From: Amorphoplanes friuliensis DSM 7358
Lineage (GTDB): Bacteria; Actinomycetota; Actinomycetes; Mycobacteriales; Micromonosporaceae
Direction: 5' to 3'
NCBI RefSeq assembly: GCF_000494755.1
Contig: NC_022657.1
Span: 8,896,001-8,960,000 of the forward strand
DNA length: 64,000 nucleotides
A program made the position numbers and the translations under genes. This document shows, one piece after another, positions 29,797-38,214 of the stretch; the first letter of the stretch is position 1; every line of letters starts with the position of its first letter. The notes under the pieces are model-generated. The model worked only from the letters and a program-made list of their open reading frames with translations, made no database searches and was not told where the DNA came from.

Positions 29797-30925
29797 CCGT
29801 GTGGTCATCTGGCGCAGCGCCCTGCTGTCGGGGTCGGAGACGTTCGTCCGCAACCACGGTGAGGCTCTGACCCGGTGGCGGCCCGCCTATCTGGGTGCCA
29901 CCAAGGAGAATTCGGCGCTGTCCGCGGCGTCCGACGTGGTTGTCTTCCCGGACGATCCGGCGGGGCGGCGGGCGTTCCTGCGGCTGCGGCTGACCGGTTC
30001 TTCGCCACACCTGCTGCGGACGCTGGGACGGCTGCGCCCCGATCTGGTGCACGCGCATTTCGGCGGCGACGGCTGGCTGGTCAGCCGGGCCGCGGCCGAT
30101 CTCGGTGTGCCGCTGATCGTCACCGTGCACGGCCACGACGTGACACGGCAGCCGGACACTCCGGGGGCCAAGGGCGCGCGGTACCGCCGTAATCTGCGCA
30201 CGGTTTTCGAGCGTGCCGAGCTGGTCGTGGCGGTGTCCGAGCACATCCGCGGCAAGGCGATCGGGCTCGGCGCCGATCCGGAGCGTGTTGTCGTGCACCA
30301 CACCGGCGTACCGATCACGCCCGCCCTGGTCCTGCCGAAGCGGTGGGATGTGGCTTTTGTCGGGCGCTTCGTCGAGAAGAAGGGCGCGGACGACCTGCTC
30401 GCGGCCCTGGCGGCCCTGCCCGAGCCACGCCCCCGGGCGTTGTTCATCGGCACCGGCCCGCTGGAGGCGAAGCTGCGCGAGCAGGCCCGCGGGCTGGACG
30501 TGACCTTCGCCGGCGCTCTGTCACCCGTGCAGGTCAACCGCAGTCTGGCGGAGTCGCGGATGCTCGTGGCACCGTCCAGGACCGCGGCCGACGGCGACTC
30601 CGAGGGCCTGCCGACCACGATTCTCGAGGCGGCAGTGCAGGGCATTCCGACCGTGTCGACCCGGCACAGCGGCATCCCCGAGGCGGTCGTGCACGGCGAG
30701 ACGGGACTGCTCGGCGCCGAGGGTGACAGCACCGCGACCGCCCACCACATCCAGAAGCTGCTCGGCAATCCGGCGCTGCGCGAACGGCTCGGCCGGCAGG
30801 CCCGCGTGCACGTCGAGACCCGCTTCGACCTGCTCCGGCAGACCCGCCGGCTGGAGGATCTCTACGACGCCGTCAGCGCGGACGCAGCACGCGCAGCGTT
30901 CGTTTCGCAGCCCTGGCGCCGCTGA
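29786..30925 (+). CDS. Family 4 glycosyltransferase
   Basis: A 379-residue GT-B enzyme with a GTG start inside the end of the GT2 gene. The N-terminal half has LVHAHFGGDGWLVSRAAADLGVPLIVTVHGHD; the C-terminal half has the retaining-GT4 signature DSEGLPTTILEAAVQGIPTV (about 270-289) with the E-x7-E nucleotide-sugar motif. VGRFVEKKGADDLL marks the start of the donor-binding domain. With the GT2 it probably builds a cell-surface glycan. The 3' end overlaps the convergent methyltransferase-like gene by 53 bp. Confidence 0.9.
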   Translation: MAADRVVIWRSALLSGSETFVRNHGEALTRWRPAYLGATKENSALSAASDVVVFPDDPAGRRAFLRLRLTGSSPHLLRTLGRLRPDLVHAHFGGDGWLVSRAAADLGVPLIVTVHGHDVTRQPDTPGAKGARYRRNLRTVFERAELVVAVSEHIRGKAIGLGADPERVVVHHTGVPITPALVLPKRWDVAFVGRFVEKKGADDLLAALAALPEPRPRALFIGTGPLEAKLREQARGLDVTFAGALSPVQVNRSLAESRMLVAPSRTAADGDSEGLPTTILEAAVQGIPTVSTRHSGIPEAVVHGETGLLGAEGDSTATAHHIQKLLGNPALRERLGRQARVHVETRFDLLRQTRRLEDLYDAVSADAARAAFVSQPWRR

Positions 30926-32192
30926 CCACCGCACGGACCGGCGCTGACGCACCCAGCAGATATCGCGCCCGCTGCAGCGCCTGCTCGCGGCTGACCAGCA
31001 TCTGCTCGTACCAGAGGTGTTTGGCGCGGGCCTCGGCCAGCTCGGCGGTGAGCCGATCGCGGGCGGCGACCAGGTCCCGGAGCACGAGGTCCGGCCGGTC
31101 GGCCGGCGCCGGTGGATCGATCGTGCGGCCGGTCATCGCGGCGAGTGTGACGGCCAGGTCGGCCGGGCCCGGGGGCGCCGGCCACGGATGCGGGTAACCA
31201 CCGTCGATCAGGTCCGTCGCGAAGCGCAGCAGGGCCGCACCGTGGTCGCCGGCCGGCGCGAGGGCGACCCACTCGGAGCCGACGACGATCTGGTCGGCCG
31301 GGACTCCGGCACAGGGGCCGTCCCACCAGCGTCCGAGCAGCTCACGCACGGTGGGGAGGTCCCGCCCGAGCGCGGCTTCGAGCAGAAGATCCTGGAGGGT
31401 ACGCCCGGACGGCAGCGCCCGCGCCAGGTCCACCCGCACCCCGGCGGTCACGATCCACGCCGGAGCCACATCGGCGGCGGTGCCGTGGCGCAGAGTCTCC
31501 ACGGCCAGCCGGCGCGGATCCGTCAGGACCGGGGCGGAGGGCTCGACGGCCCGGGTGATCAGCGCCGACAGGGCACCGAGGTGCTCCTCGCGGTCGAGGT
31601 CGTCGGCGTCGAGCACCAGCGTCGGTGCGCTCAGGCTCGGGTAGACCGCAAAAGCGCTGGTGGCGACGCCGACCCGGTCCCGGACCCGCCGCAGACCGCG
31701 CGGGCGGGTCGGGTCGTGCTCGGCAACCGGCGCCCAGTCGGCGTCGGTCGGCCGGGACGGCAGCGCGACCAGGCGGTGCAGGCCGAGGAAGTTCTCGACG
31801 CCGAGCAGCAGCGTGCCGCCGGGCCGGAGCAGGCCGAGCAGCAGGTCGAGGGACTCACCCCAGGACAGCTCGACGCCCTCGGCCGAGGTGAGCGGCTCGA
31901 GCCCGGCCAGCGCGATCACCGTGTCGAACGGCGGCCCGGCGGTGAACTTGGCGAGCCCGCCGACGCAGACCGTGGCCGCCGGGAAACGCGCGGCGAGCGC
32001 CTCGCCGTCGGTCAAGCCCCGGACCAGCAAGGTCAGGTCGTCGGCCGGGACCTGGCCGATCAGTGCGGGGCCGTGGGGACCGGCGATCAGGGTACGGCCG
32101 TGGGCCACCGCCACCAGCGGGAACAGTGCCTCACCGCGTACGGGGGCGGGGTCGGACCACTGCAGCATCTCGTCACCGAGCAGCCGGATCAT
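30873..32192 (-). CDS. Methyltransferase-like protein of the surface-glycan locus
   Basis: A 439-residue protein. The N-terminal 250 residues look like a class I SAM-methyltransferase fold: ATVCVGGL then a late LLGLLRPGGTLLLGVEN strand (motif post-I/III). The N-terminal GxG loop is not clear, so activity is uncertain. The C-terminal part carries a helical, charged stretch (RDLVAARDRLTAELAEARAK), probably a coiled coil. The ATG at 32192 has AGGAG seven bases upstream and overlaps the stop of the preceding gene (ATGA). Such proteins occur in polysaccharide clusters; the substrate is unknown. Confidence 0.6.
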   Translation of the reverse strand: MIRLLGDEMLQWSDPAPVRGEALFPLVAVAHGRTLIAGPHGPALIGQVPADDLTLLVRGLTDGEALAARFPAATVCVGGLAKFTAGPPFDTVIALAGLEPLTSAEGVELSWGESLDLLLGLLRPGGTLLLGVENFLGLHRLVALPSRPTDADWAPVAEHDPTRPRGLRRVRDRVGVATSAFAVYPSLSAPTLVLDADDLDREEHLGALSALITRAVEPSAPVLTDPRRLAVETLRHGTAADVAPAWIVTAGVRVDLARALPSGRTLQDLLLEAALGRDLPTVRELLGRWWDGPCAGVPADQIVVGSEWVALAPAGDHGAALLRFATDLIDGGYPHPWPAPPGPADLAVTLAAMTGRTIDPPAPADRPDLVLRDLVAARDRLTAELAEARAKHLWYEQMLVSREQALQRARYLLGASAPVRAVVSGARAAKRTLRVLRPR

Positions 32193-33019
32193 CGCGGAAC
32201 TCCTGTCCACCCGAGGATCCGGGTCAGTTCTTCGGGGGGCAGCAGGCGGTCGGCGCCGAGTTCCGCGACGGCGATCTCGCGGGCGACGACCGGGTCGGTC
32301 CGTGTGCCGTGCAACTCCGGCCACTGCCGCTGGATCCGCGCCTGCCCGCCGAAGGCCAGGTTCTCCCGGTCGAGCACCATCGGGTCGCCGTAGACCGCCG
32401 ATTCGCAGCCGGCCAGCGCGCCGTAGAAGACCGCGCTGCACAGCCGGTTGGACGCCACGCGGCGGTGTTTGCGCAGCTCGTCGAGCTGGCGGTGCAAAAA
32501 CAGCGGGTCGAGGTCCTCCCACCAGCCACCGCGGTAGCCGTGGCAGATGACCCGGAAGCCGGCCCGCTCGTACCGGCGGCGCACGCTCGCGGTGCGGAAC
32601 TCCTGCCAGTACAGGCAGACCGTCACCGGGCCCGGTTCGGTGTCCTTGATCTCGGCGATCAGGCGGTCGTGGTCACCCTGGACGTGCTGGCCCTCCCAGC
32701 CGTGGAACGGGTACCAGATCGTGCCGTCACGGCGTACCGGAGGAGCTTGATCCTGGAGCAGGAGGTAGGCCCAGGGTGAGCCGACGACGTAGGTCTCGCG
32801 GCGGCCGAGCGACCAGGCGCGGCGGCGGGTGCGCTCCGACCAGAGCAGCAGCGGGGTACCGGCGACGAACTCGTGGTCGGCCGCCATGCCGTCGCCGATG
32901 TTCCAGCCGTGCTGCAGATAGCCGTGCAGCCGGGGTGGGTCACCGTCGATCCCGCAGTACCGGGCCAGCACGTGCGAGTGCCCGTAGTAGTGGTTGGCGT
33001 GGTGCACGCCCCATCGCAC
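32189..33019 (-). CDS. Hypothetical protein of the surface-glycan locus
   Basis: A 276-residue soluble protein unusually rich in Trp, Tyr and His at its N-terminus (VRWGVHHANHYYGHSHVLAR). Motifs such as GYLQHGWNIGDGM, VVGSPWAYLL and YPFHGWEGQHVQGDH are strongly patterned, and SNRLCSAVFYGALAG near the end resembles the donor-site region of GT-B proteins. It may therefore be a divergent glycosyltransferase or CDP-glycerol-transferase-like enzyme. It starts at GTG 33019 without a strong ribosome-binding site and is translationally coupled to the downstream methyltransferase-like gene. Confidence 0.6.
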   Translation of the reverse strand: MRWGVHHANHYYGHSHVLARYCGIDGDPPRLHGYLQHGWNIGDGMAADHEFVAGTPLLLWSERTRRRAWSLGRRETYVVGSPWAYLLLQDQAPPVRRDGTIWYPFHGWEGQHVQGDHDRLIAEIKDTEPGPVTVCLYWQEFRTASVRRRYERAGFRVICHGYRGGWWEDLDPLFLHRQLDELRKHRRVASNRLCSAVFYGALAGCESAVYGDPMVLDRENLAFGGQARIQRQWPELHGTRTDPVVAREIAVAELGADRLLPPEELTRILGWTGVPR

Positions 33020-33065
33020 ACCGCGCAGGCGTCCGGCACCTCAACGGCGGGTGTCCGGCAGCCGA

Positions 33066-33851
33066 TCAGGCGCAGACGACCTGCACACCGGCGTCGCGGA
33101 AGCCCTCGAGCAGCTCGGCGGGTGCGCCCGAGTCGGTGACCAGGGTCTCGACCTTGCTGATCGGGCAGATGCGGGCGAACGCGTGCCCGCCGAGCTTCGA
33201 CGAGTCGGCGATGACCACCACACGCTTGGCGCGGGCGACCATGAGGCTGTTCATGGCCGCTTCGCCCTCGTGATGGGCGGCGGCGCCGAGCTCGACGTCG
33301 AGGGCGTCCACACCGAGCAGCACGATGTCGAGCGTGACCTCCTTGAGCAGTGCACCACCCAGGGGCCCGACCAGCTCGAACGACTGCGGGCGGACCACAC
33401 CGCCGGCGACGACGATCTTCATCCGGGAGCGGACGAGCAGCTCGTTGGCGATGTTGAGCGCGTTCGTGACCACCGTGAGCTGGGCGCCCTCGCCGCTGGT
33501 GTTGAGGTCGGGGCGCACGGCCAGCGCGCGGGCCACCTCGGTCATGGTGGTGCCGCCGTTGAGACCGACCACCGTTCCCGGTACGACCAGGTTGGCCGCC
33601 GCCTCACCGATGCGCTGCTTCTCAGCCGAGTGCTTCGCGCTCTTGTAGCGCAGCGGCAGGTCGTAGGAGACGCCGTTGGCGACCGCGCCACCTCGCGTCC
33701 GGGTGATCATCTGCTGCTGGGCGAGCTGGTCGAAGTCCCGGCGGATGGTGGCCTGCGAGACGTCGAGCTTGTCGGCCGCGTCCTCGACCGTGACCCGGCC
33801 GCTCTCGGCCAGTAACTCGAGCAGGGCATTCCACCGCGCGTACCGGTCCAC
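33066..33851 (-). CDS. DeoR/GlpR-family transcriptional repressor of the nag operon
   Basis: A 261-residue regulator: winged helix at 1-60 (VDRYARWNALLELLAESGRV, DVSQATIRRDFDQL) and a DeoR C-terminal sugar-phosphate sensor with GLNGGTTMTEVARAL, TNALNIANEL, DIVLLGVDAL and VIADSSKLG. The GTG at 33851 is chosen for its GGGAG five bases upstream and the family's usual length; the frame upstream has no homology. It is divergent from the SIS-ROK-nagA operon, with a palindromic site 17 bases upstream of the start. It probably represses the operon and itself until an amino-sugar phosphate accumulates. Confidence 0.88.
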   Translation of the reverse strand: MDRYARWNALLELLAESGRVTVEDAADKLDVSQATIRRDFDQLAQQQMITRTRGGAVANGVSYDLPLRYKSAKHSAEKQRIGEAAANLVVPGTVVGLNGGTTMTEVARALAVRPDLNTSGEGAQLTVVTNALNIANELLVRSRMKIVVAGGVVRPQSFELVGPLGGALLKEVTLDIVLLGVDALDVELGAAAHHEGEAAMNSLMVARAKRVVVIADSSKLGGHAFARICPISKVETLVTDSGAPAELLEGFRDAGVQVVCA

Positions 33852-33867
33852 CCGAGCTCCCTGCTGC

Positions 33868-33908
33868 ACGTTTCGTGATAAGAGTGTGCACATTAGTGCG
33901 CGAAACGT
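33868..33908. promoter_or_regulatory. Nested palindromic operator between deoR-type gene and nag operon
   Basis: Outer arms ACGTTTCG (33868-33875) and CGAAACGT (33901-33908) are a perfect inverted repeat with a 25-base gap. At the centre (33885-33892) lies the palindrome TGTGCACA, whose axis coincides with the outer one within half a base. The position in the divergent intergenic region suggests the binding site of the DeoR-type repressor, possibly as two dimers. Confidence 0.6.
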
Positions 33909-34038
33909 CGCGAAGCAAAGAGCGTGCCTGCTCGAACACGCTCCGGTGGTTGCGGACGCGCAGACCTTCCACGCAGAATGACGCTCGAAATACCGGCGAA
34001 CCGAGCGCATCTGCGCAGGCGATTGAGGGAACACTGCC

Positions 34039-34962
34039 ATGAGTCACGTCAAGGTGGAGATCGCCAGCCAGCCCGACTGCTGGCTGCAGGCGGCCAAGCT
34101 CTCCGACTCACCCGGTCTCCCGGCCGCGGGCGAGCGGGTGGCGGTCGCCGGATGCGGCACCTCCTGGTTCATGGCCAAGGCGTACGCCGCCCTGCGCGAG
34201 GAGGCCGGCCTCGGCGAGACCGACGCTTTCCAGGCGTCGGAGTTCCCGCTCGGCCGGCACTACGACCGCGTCGTGACGATCACCCGCTCCGGTACGACCA
34301 CCGAGGTCATCGACCTGCTCGATGCCCTCGACGGCCGGACGCCGACCACCGTGATCACCGCCGACGGTGCCGAGCCCGCCGCCGCGGTGGCCCGGGACGC
34401 GATCGTCCTGGACTTCGCCGACGAGCTCGCGGTCGTGCAGACCCGCTTCGCCACCAGCGCTCTTTCGCTGCTGCGGGCGCACCTCGGCACCGACATGGAG
34501 CCGATCGCCGCCGACGCGGAGGTCGCCGTGCGGCTGCCGCTGCCGGTGCACCCGGCGCTGGCTCAGCAGATCACCTTCCTCGGCCGCGGCTGGACCGTCG
34601 GGCTGGCCGAGGAGGCCGCGCTCAAGTGCCGCGAGTCCGCCTCCTGGTGGGCCGAGGCGTACCCGGCGATGGACTACCGCCACGGCCCGATCTCGATCGC
34701 CGGGCCGGGCCGCGTGGTCTGGGCCTTCGGCGAGATCCCGGCCGGCCTGGCCGACGACGTGGAGGCGACCGGCGCGGCGTTCGTGCACAGCCGCTACAAC
34801 GGCGGATATGCCGCCCTGGGCAGCTGGTGCGGCGGCCGGGCCCCGCTCGACCCGATGGCCGACCTGGTCGTGGCCCAGCGGGTCGCGGTGCTGCTCGCCA
34901 CCAGCCAGGGCCTGGACCCGGACCACCCCCGCAACCTCACCCGCTCGGTTGTCCTCCCGTGA
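34039..34962 (+). CDS. SIS-domain sugar isomerase/deaminase (AgaS/GlmS-like)
   Basis: A 307-residue protein with two SIS folds, lacking a glutaminase domain. First SIS: VAVAGCGTSWFMAKAYAAL and TITRSGTTTEVIDLL; second: FLGRGWTVGLAEEAALKCRESA with AMDYRHGPISI, the motif shared with GlmS and AgaS. It probably deaminates glucosamine-6-P or galactosamine-6-P, or isomerises a related sugar phosphate. First gene of a three-gene set with a ROK kinase and NagA, consistent with N-acetylglucosamine catabolism. The gap to the ROK gene is 69 bases. Confidence 0.85.
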   Translation: MSHVKVEIASQPDCWLQAAKLSDSPGLPAAGERVAVAGCGTSWFMAKAYAALREEAGLGETDAFQASEFPLGRHYDRVVTITRSGTTTEVIDLLDALDGRTPTTVITADGAEPAAAVARDAIVLDFADELAVVQTRFATSALSLLRAHLGTDMEPIAADAEVAVRLPLPVHPALAQQITFLGRGWTVGLAEEAALKCRESASWWAEAYPAMDYRHGPISIAGPGRVVWAFGEIPAGLADDVEATGAAFVHSRYNGGYAALGSWCGGRAPLDPMADLVVAQRVAVLLATSQGLDPDHPRNLTRSVVLP

Positions 34963-35031
34963 CGACCCCACGACAGCACCACCGGACGCAGCGCTGCGTC
35001 GATCCCTGCAAGCGCTGCGAAAGGTAAGCCC

Positions 35032-35958
35032 GTGAGCAACGACGTGGTGGTGGCGCTGGATGTCGGCGGCACCGGTATGAAGTGCGCCCTGGTGCTCCCC
35101 GACGGGACCGTCCATCACGCCGAAAGGCACCCGACCCTCGCCTCACGCGGACCCGCGGCGGTCACCGAGAACATCCTCGAGGTTGCCGCCGGGCTGGCCG
35201 ACCGCGCCCGTGCCGACGGCCTCACCCCGGTTGCCGCCGGTGTGGCCGTGCCGGGTGTGGTCGACGAGGAGACGGGCACCGCGGTCTGGTCCAGCAACGT
35301 CGGCTTCCGGGACGTACCGCTGCGGGATCTCGTCACGGCGCGGCTGGGCCTGCCGGCCGCGCTCGGTCACGACGTCCGCGCCGGGGGAACGGCCGAGGCC
35401 CGCCTGGGTGCCGGCCGCGACCAACGGCACGTCCTCTTCATCGCCATCGGCACCGGCATCGCCGCTGCTCACGTCGTCGACGGCCAGGCGTTCGCCGGTG
35501 CCCACGGCGCGGCCGGGGAGGTCGGTCATGTGATCGTCCGGCCCGGTGGACCGCCCTGCGGCTGCGGCGCCCGCGGATGCCTCGAGTCGATCGCCTCAGC
35601 GTCGGCGGTCGGCCGGCGCTACGTGGAGCTCTCCGGGATAGAGGGCGTCACCGCCTTCGACGTGGCGACCCGCGCCGCCGCCGGTGAGGAGCTGGCGAAC
35701 TCCGTGTGGACCGAGGCCGTCGAGGCCTTCGCGGACGGGCTGCTCACCGCCCAGGCCCTCTACGACGCCGGGATCGTGGTGCTCGGCGGCGGGCTCGCCG
35801 AGGCCGGGGAGGCGCTGCTCGCGCCGCTGCGGGTCGCCCTCGACGCCCGGATCACGTTCCACCGGATGCCGCAGATCGTGCGTGCGGCACTCGGCGACAC
35901 CGCGGGCTGCCTCGGCGCGGCCCTGCTGGCCCTCGACAGCTTGGGAGCACCCTCTTGA
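35032..35958 (+). CDS. ROK-family sugar kinase, probably N-acetylglucosamine kinase
   Basis: A 308-residue kinase. It has the ATP phosphate-1 motif ALDVGGTGMKCALV (about 7-20), the sugar-binding region HGAAGEVGHVIV and the ROK zinc motif CGCGARGCLES (about 182-192). VVLGGGLAEAG closes the adenosine site. Start GTG. In this operon it would phosphorylate imported GlcNAc (or free hexosamine) before NagA deacetylation. The last codons overlap the TTG start of nagA (TTGA), so translation is coupled. Glucokinase activity cannot be excluded from sequence alone. Confidence 0.88.
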   Translation: MSNDVVVALDVGGTGMKCALVLPDGTVHHAERHPTLASRGPAAVTENILEVAAGLADRARADGLTPVAAGVAVPGVVDEETGTAVWSSNVGFRDVPLRDLVTARLGLPAALGHDVRAGGTAEARLGAGRDQRHVLFIAIGTGIAAAHVVDGQAFAGAHGAAGEVGHVIVRPGGPPCGCGARGCLESIASASAVGRRYVELSGIEGVTAFDVATRAAAGEELANSVWTEAVEAFADGLLTAQALYDAGIVVLGGGLAEAGEALLAPLRVALDARITFHRMPQIVRAALGDTAGCLGAALLALDSLGAPS

Positions 35959-37082
35959 CGGAGAAGATCAGCGGCCGCGTCGTCCGGCCCGGGGCGGTTG
36001 TCCCCGGGTACGTCGAGGTGGACGGGCCGACGATTCTGTCCGTCTCGGAGCACGGTCACACGGGCGACGACATCATCGTCCCGGGCTTCGTCGACCTGCA
36101 CTGCCACGGCGGCGGCGGGCACACGTTCACCCAGGGCGACCCGGTGGACGCCCGGGCCGCGGCCGAGTTCCACCAGGCGCACGGCACGACAACGATGCTC
36201 GCCAGCCTGGTCAGCTCCCCGTACGAGCTGATGCGTGACGCCACGGCCGCGTACGCACCCCTGGTCGCCGCGGGTGTGATCGCGGGTGTGCACTTCGAGG
36301 GGCCGTACCTGTCGCACGCCCGCTGCGGCGCGCAGAACCCGTCGTTCCTGCGCGACCCGTCCCTGGAAGAGCTGTCGGCCCTGGTCGAGCTCGGCGCCGG
36401 CGCGGTCCGCATGGTCACCATCGCCCCCGAGCTGCCCGGCGCCCTGGCCGCGGTGGAGTTCCTGGCCCGCCGTGGTGTTGTCGCCGCGCTGGGACACACC
36501 GACGCGACGTACGAGGAGACCCTGGCCGGTGTCGCCGCCGGCGCGAGCGTGGGCACCCACCTCTTCAACGGCATGCGCCCGGCACACCACCGCGAGCCGG
36601 GCCCGATCGTCGCGCTGCTCGACTCCCCGTCGATCGTCTGCGAGCTGGTCGCCGACGGCATCCACCTGCACGACGGGATGCTGCGCTTCGCGGCCCACGC
36701 GGCCGGTCCGGACCGCGCGGCCCTGATCACGGACGCGATGGACGCGGCCGGCATGCCCGACGGCGAGTACGAGCTCGGCGGTCAGGCGGTGGCAGTGGCC
36801 GATCGGGTGGCCCGGCTGGTCCGCGACGGCTCGATCGCGGGCAGCACGCTGACCATGGACGCGGCGTTCCGGCAGGCGGTCGGCGCGGGCCTCGACCTGG
36901 CCACGGCCTCCGCGATGGCCTCGACCACACCGGCCCGGGCGCTGGGCCTGTCGGACCAGGTCGGAGCTTTGGAGGCGGGTCTCCGCGCAGACCTCGTCGT
37001 CCTGAACCCGGACCTGACGGTCAAACGGGTCATGCGCTCCGGCGCCTGGCTCAGCCCTCCAGCGGCTTCCGGCGGGGAGTGA
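35955..37082 (+). CDS. nagA: N-acetylglucosamine-6-phosphate deacetylase
   Basis: A 375-residue amidohydrolase converting GlcNAc-6-P to GlcN-6-P plus acetate. It has the metal-site PGFVDLHCHGGGG (about 45-57), HFEGPYLS with the catalytic-site Glu, ALGHTDATYEE, GTHLFNGMRPAHHREPG, VADGIHLHDGML and the catalytic Asp in LITDAMDAAGM. The start is TTG 35955, overlapping the ROK kinase stop, with GGGAG seven bases upstream; the longer frame upstream lies inside the kinase gene. The product feeds the SIS enzyme encoded first in the operon. The 3' end overlaps the convergent SnoaL-like gene by 32 bp. Confidence 0.95.
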   Translation: MTEKISGRVVRPGAVVPGYVEVDGPTILSVSEHGHTGDDIIVPGFVDLHCHGGGGHTFTQGDPVDARAAAEFHQAHGTTTMLASLVSSPYELMRDATAAYAPLVAAGVIAGVHFEGPYLSHARCGAQNPSFLRDPSLEELSALVELGAGAVRMVTIAPELPGALAAVEFLARRGVVAALGHTDATYEETLAGVAAGASVGTHLFNGMRPAHHREPGPIVALLDSPSIVCELVADGIHLHDGMLRFAAHAAGPDRAALITDAMDAAGMPDGEYELGGQAVAVADRVARLVRDGSIAGSTLTMDAAFRQAVGAGLDLATASAMASTTPARALGLSDQVGALEAGLRADLVVLNPDLTVKRVMRSGAWLSPPAASGGE

Positions 37083-37452
37083 CAACCCGGCGCGCGATGC
37101 GCCAGCCCGCCGGGGTCAGCACCAGGGTGTCCGCGTAGGTGACGCTGCCGACCGACCCGTCGGCCATGACACCCAGGCCCTTGGACAGGGCGTGGGTGCT
37201 GCCGTCCGGCGACTGGTCCAGCACGATGTTGGTGACGTGGTGGGCGACCGGATTGCCGTCGCCCAGGGCCAGGCCGGCGTCGCGGATGGCGGCCGGGCCG
37301 ACCAGCACACCACCGCCCAGAGCACTCACGTCGTAGGCGACGTCCTCGGTGAACAGCTCGGCCAGGCCGTCGAAGTCCCCGCGGTCGGTCAGATGCCCAT
37401 GCCTGTTGATCAGATCCGTGATGGCGATCCGGTCGTCCCCGCTCAAGGCCAT
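37051..37452 (-). CDS. SnoaL-like/NTF2-fold protein
   Basis: A 133-residue protein with the cone-shaped NTF2 fold pattern: helical start (DRIAITDLINRHGHLTDRGDFDGLAELFTED), a GPAAIRDAG turn and a beta-sheet end (GSVTYADTLVLTPAGWRIA). Members include polyketide cyclases, dehydratases and many proteins of unknown role. No dedicated catalytic residues can be named. It follows the PAP2 gene on the same strand with nine bases between, so the two may be co-transcribed. Confidence 0.8.
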   Translation of the reverse strand: MALSGDDRIAITDLINRHGHLTDRGDFDGLAELFTEDVAYDVSALGGGVLVGPAAIRDAGLALGDGNPVAHHVTNIVLDQSPDGSTHALSKGLGVMADGSVGSVTYADTLVLTPAGWRIARRVVTPRRKPLEG

Positions 37453-37461
37453 GACAGCACC

Positions 37462-38199
37462 CTAGTGACGGGCGAGTGCGGGTGCCGGGTCGAGGCCGGC
37501 CGTGCGGTCGAGGCCGTTGGGGAGCGCGGGCAGCGGGATCGAGTCCCACGGGATGCGTGTGAGGAGGCGGGTCAGGATCAGGCCCAGCAGGAGACCGGCC
37601 ACCGAGTCGGTGATCCAGTGGAAAGCCAGCCAGGTGGTCGTCACGAAGACGATCGCCGGGGGCAGGACCCGCAGGGCCAGGTACGCGCGAGGCGACAACG
37701 CCGGCTTGTCCAGCGAGCGCAGCAGCGCGCCGAGCAGGACGGCAATCACGCCGTACCAGGCCAGGGCGTTGGCCACGTGCCCGGAGGGATAGCTCATCGC
37801 CAGCGGGCCATCCGCGGCCGGGTTGAACAGGATCTCGCGGTCCGCGCCGGTGAAGGCGGGTGCCGCCCGGTCCAGCCAGATCTTGAGCGGGCCGATCGTC
37901 ACGTAGGTGAGCACAAATACACCCGCGAAGGCCAGCAGCGGCCGCACCGAGCGCCGCCGCCAAGCCACCAGACAGGCCAGCACGATCGTGATCGGCATCA
38001 GCACCTGGCCGCCCTGGCCCAGGTAGTTGAGCACCCGCAGCACCCAGTAGACCGGGGCCGGGCGATGGCTGGAGAGCCAGTCGGCCACCTGCACGTCGAG
38101 AGTGAGCAGGTGGCCGCGGGCGAGCGCCACGGTCAGTGCGGCAAAACCGCCGAGCAGGACGAGGTCGAACCACCAGCCCCGCGGGCGTACCTCACGCAT
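37462..38199 (-). CDS. PAP2-family membrane phosphatase
   Basis: A 245-residue integral membrane protein with six hydrophobic segments. The phosphatase motifs are KIWLDRAAP (a variant of KxxxxxxRP), SYPSGHVAN with the central His, and FHWITDSVAG (His and Asp of motif 3; the usual Arg of SRxxxxxHxxxD is replaced here by TWLAFH). The variant first and third motifs may alter activity. Likely substrates are undecaprenyl pyrophosphate or phosphatidic acid at the outer face of the membrane. Confidence 0.88.
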   Translation of the reverse strand: MREVRPRGWWFDLVLLGGFAALTVALARGHLLTLDVQVADWLSSHRPAPVYWVLRVLNYLGQGGQVLMPITIVLACLVAWRRRSVRPLLAFAGVFVLTYVTIGPLKIWLDRAAPAFTGADREILFNPAADGPLAMSYPSGHVANALAWYGVIAVLLGALLRSLDKPALSPRAYLALRVLPPAIVFVTTTWLAFHWITDSVAGLLLGLILTRLLTRIPWDSIPLPALPNGLDRTAGLDPAPALARH

Positions 38200-38214
38200 G
38201 GCGCATACGGTACG

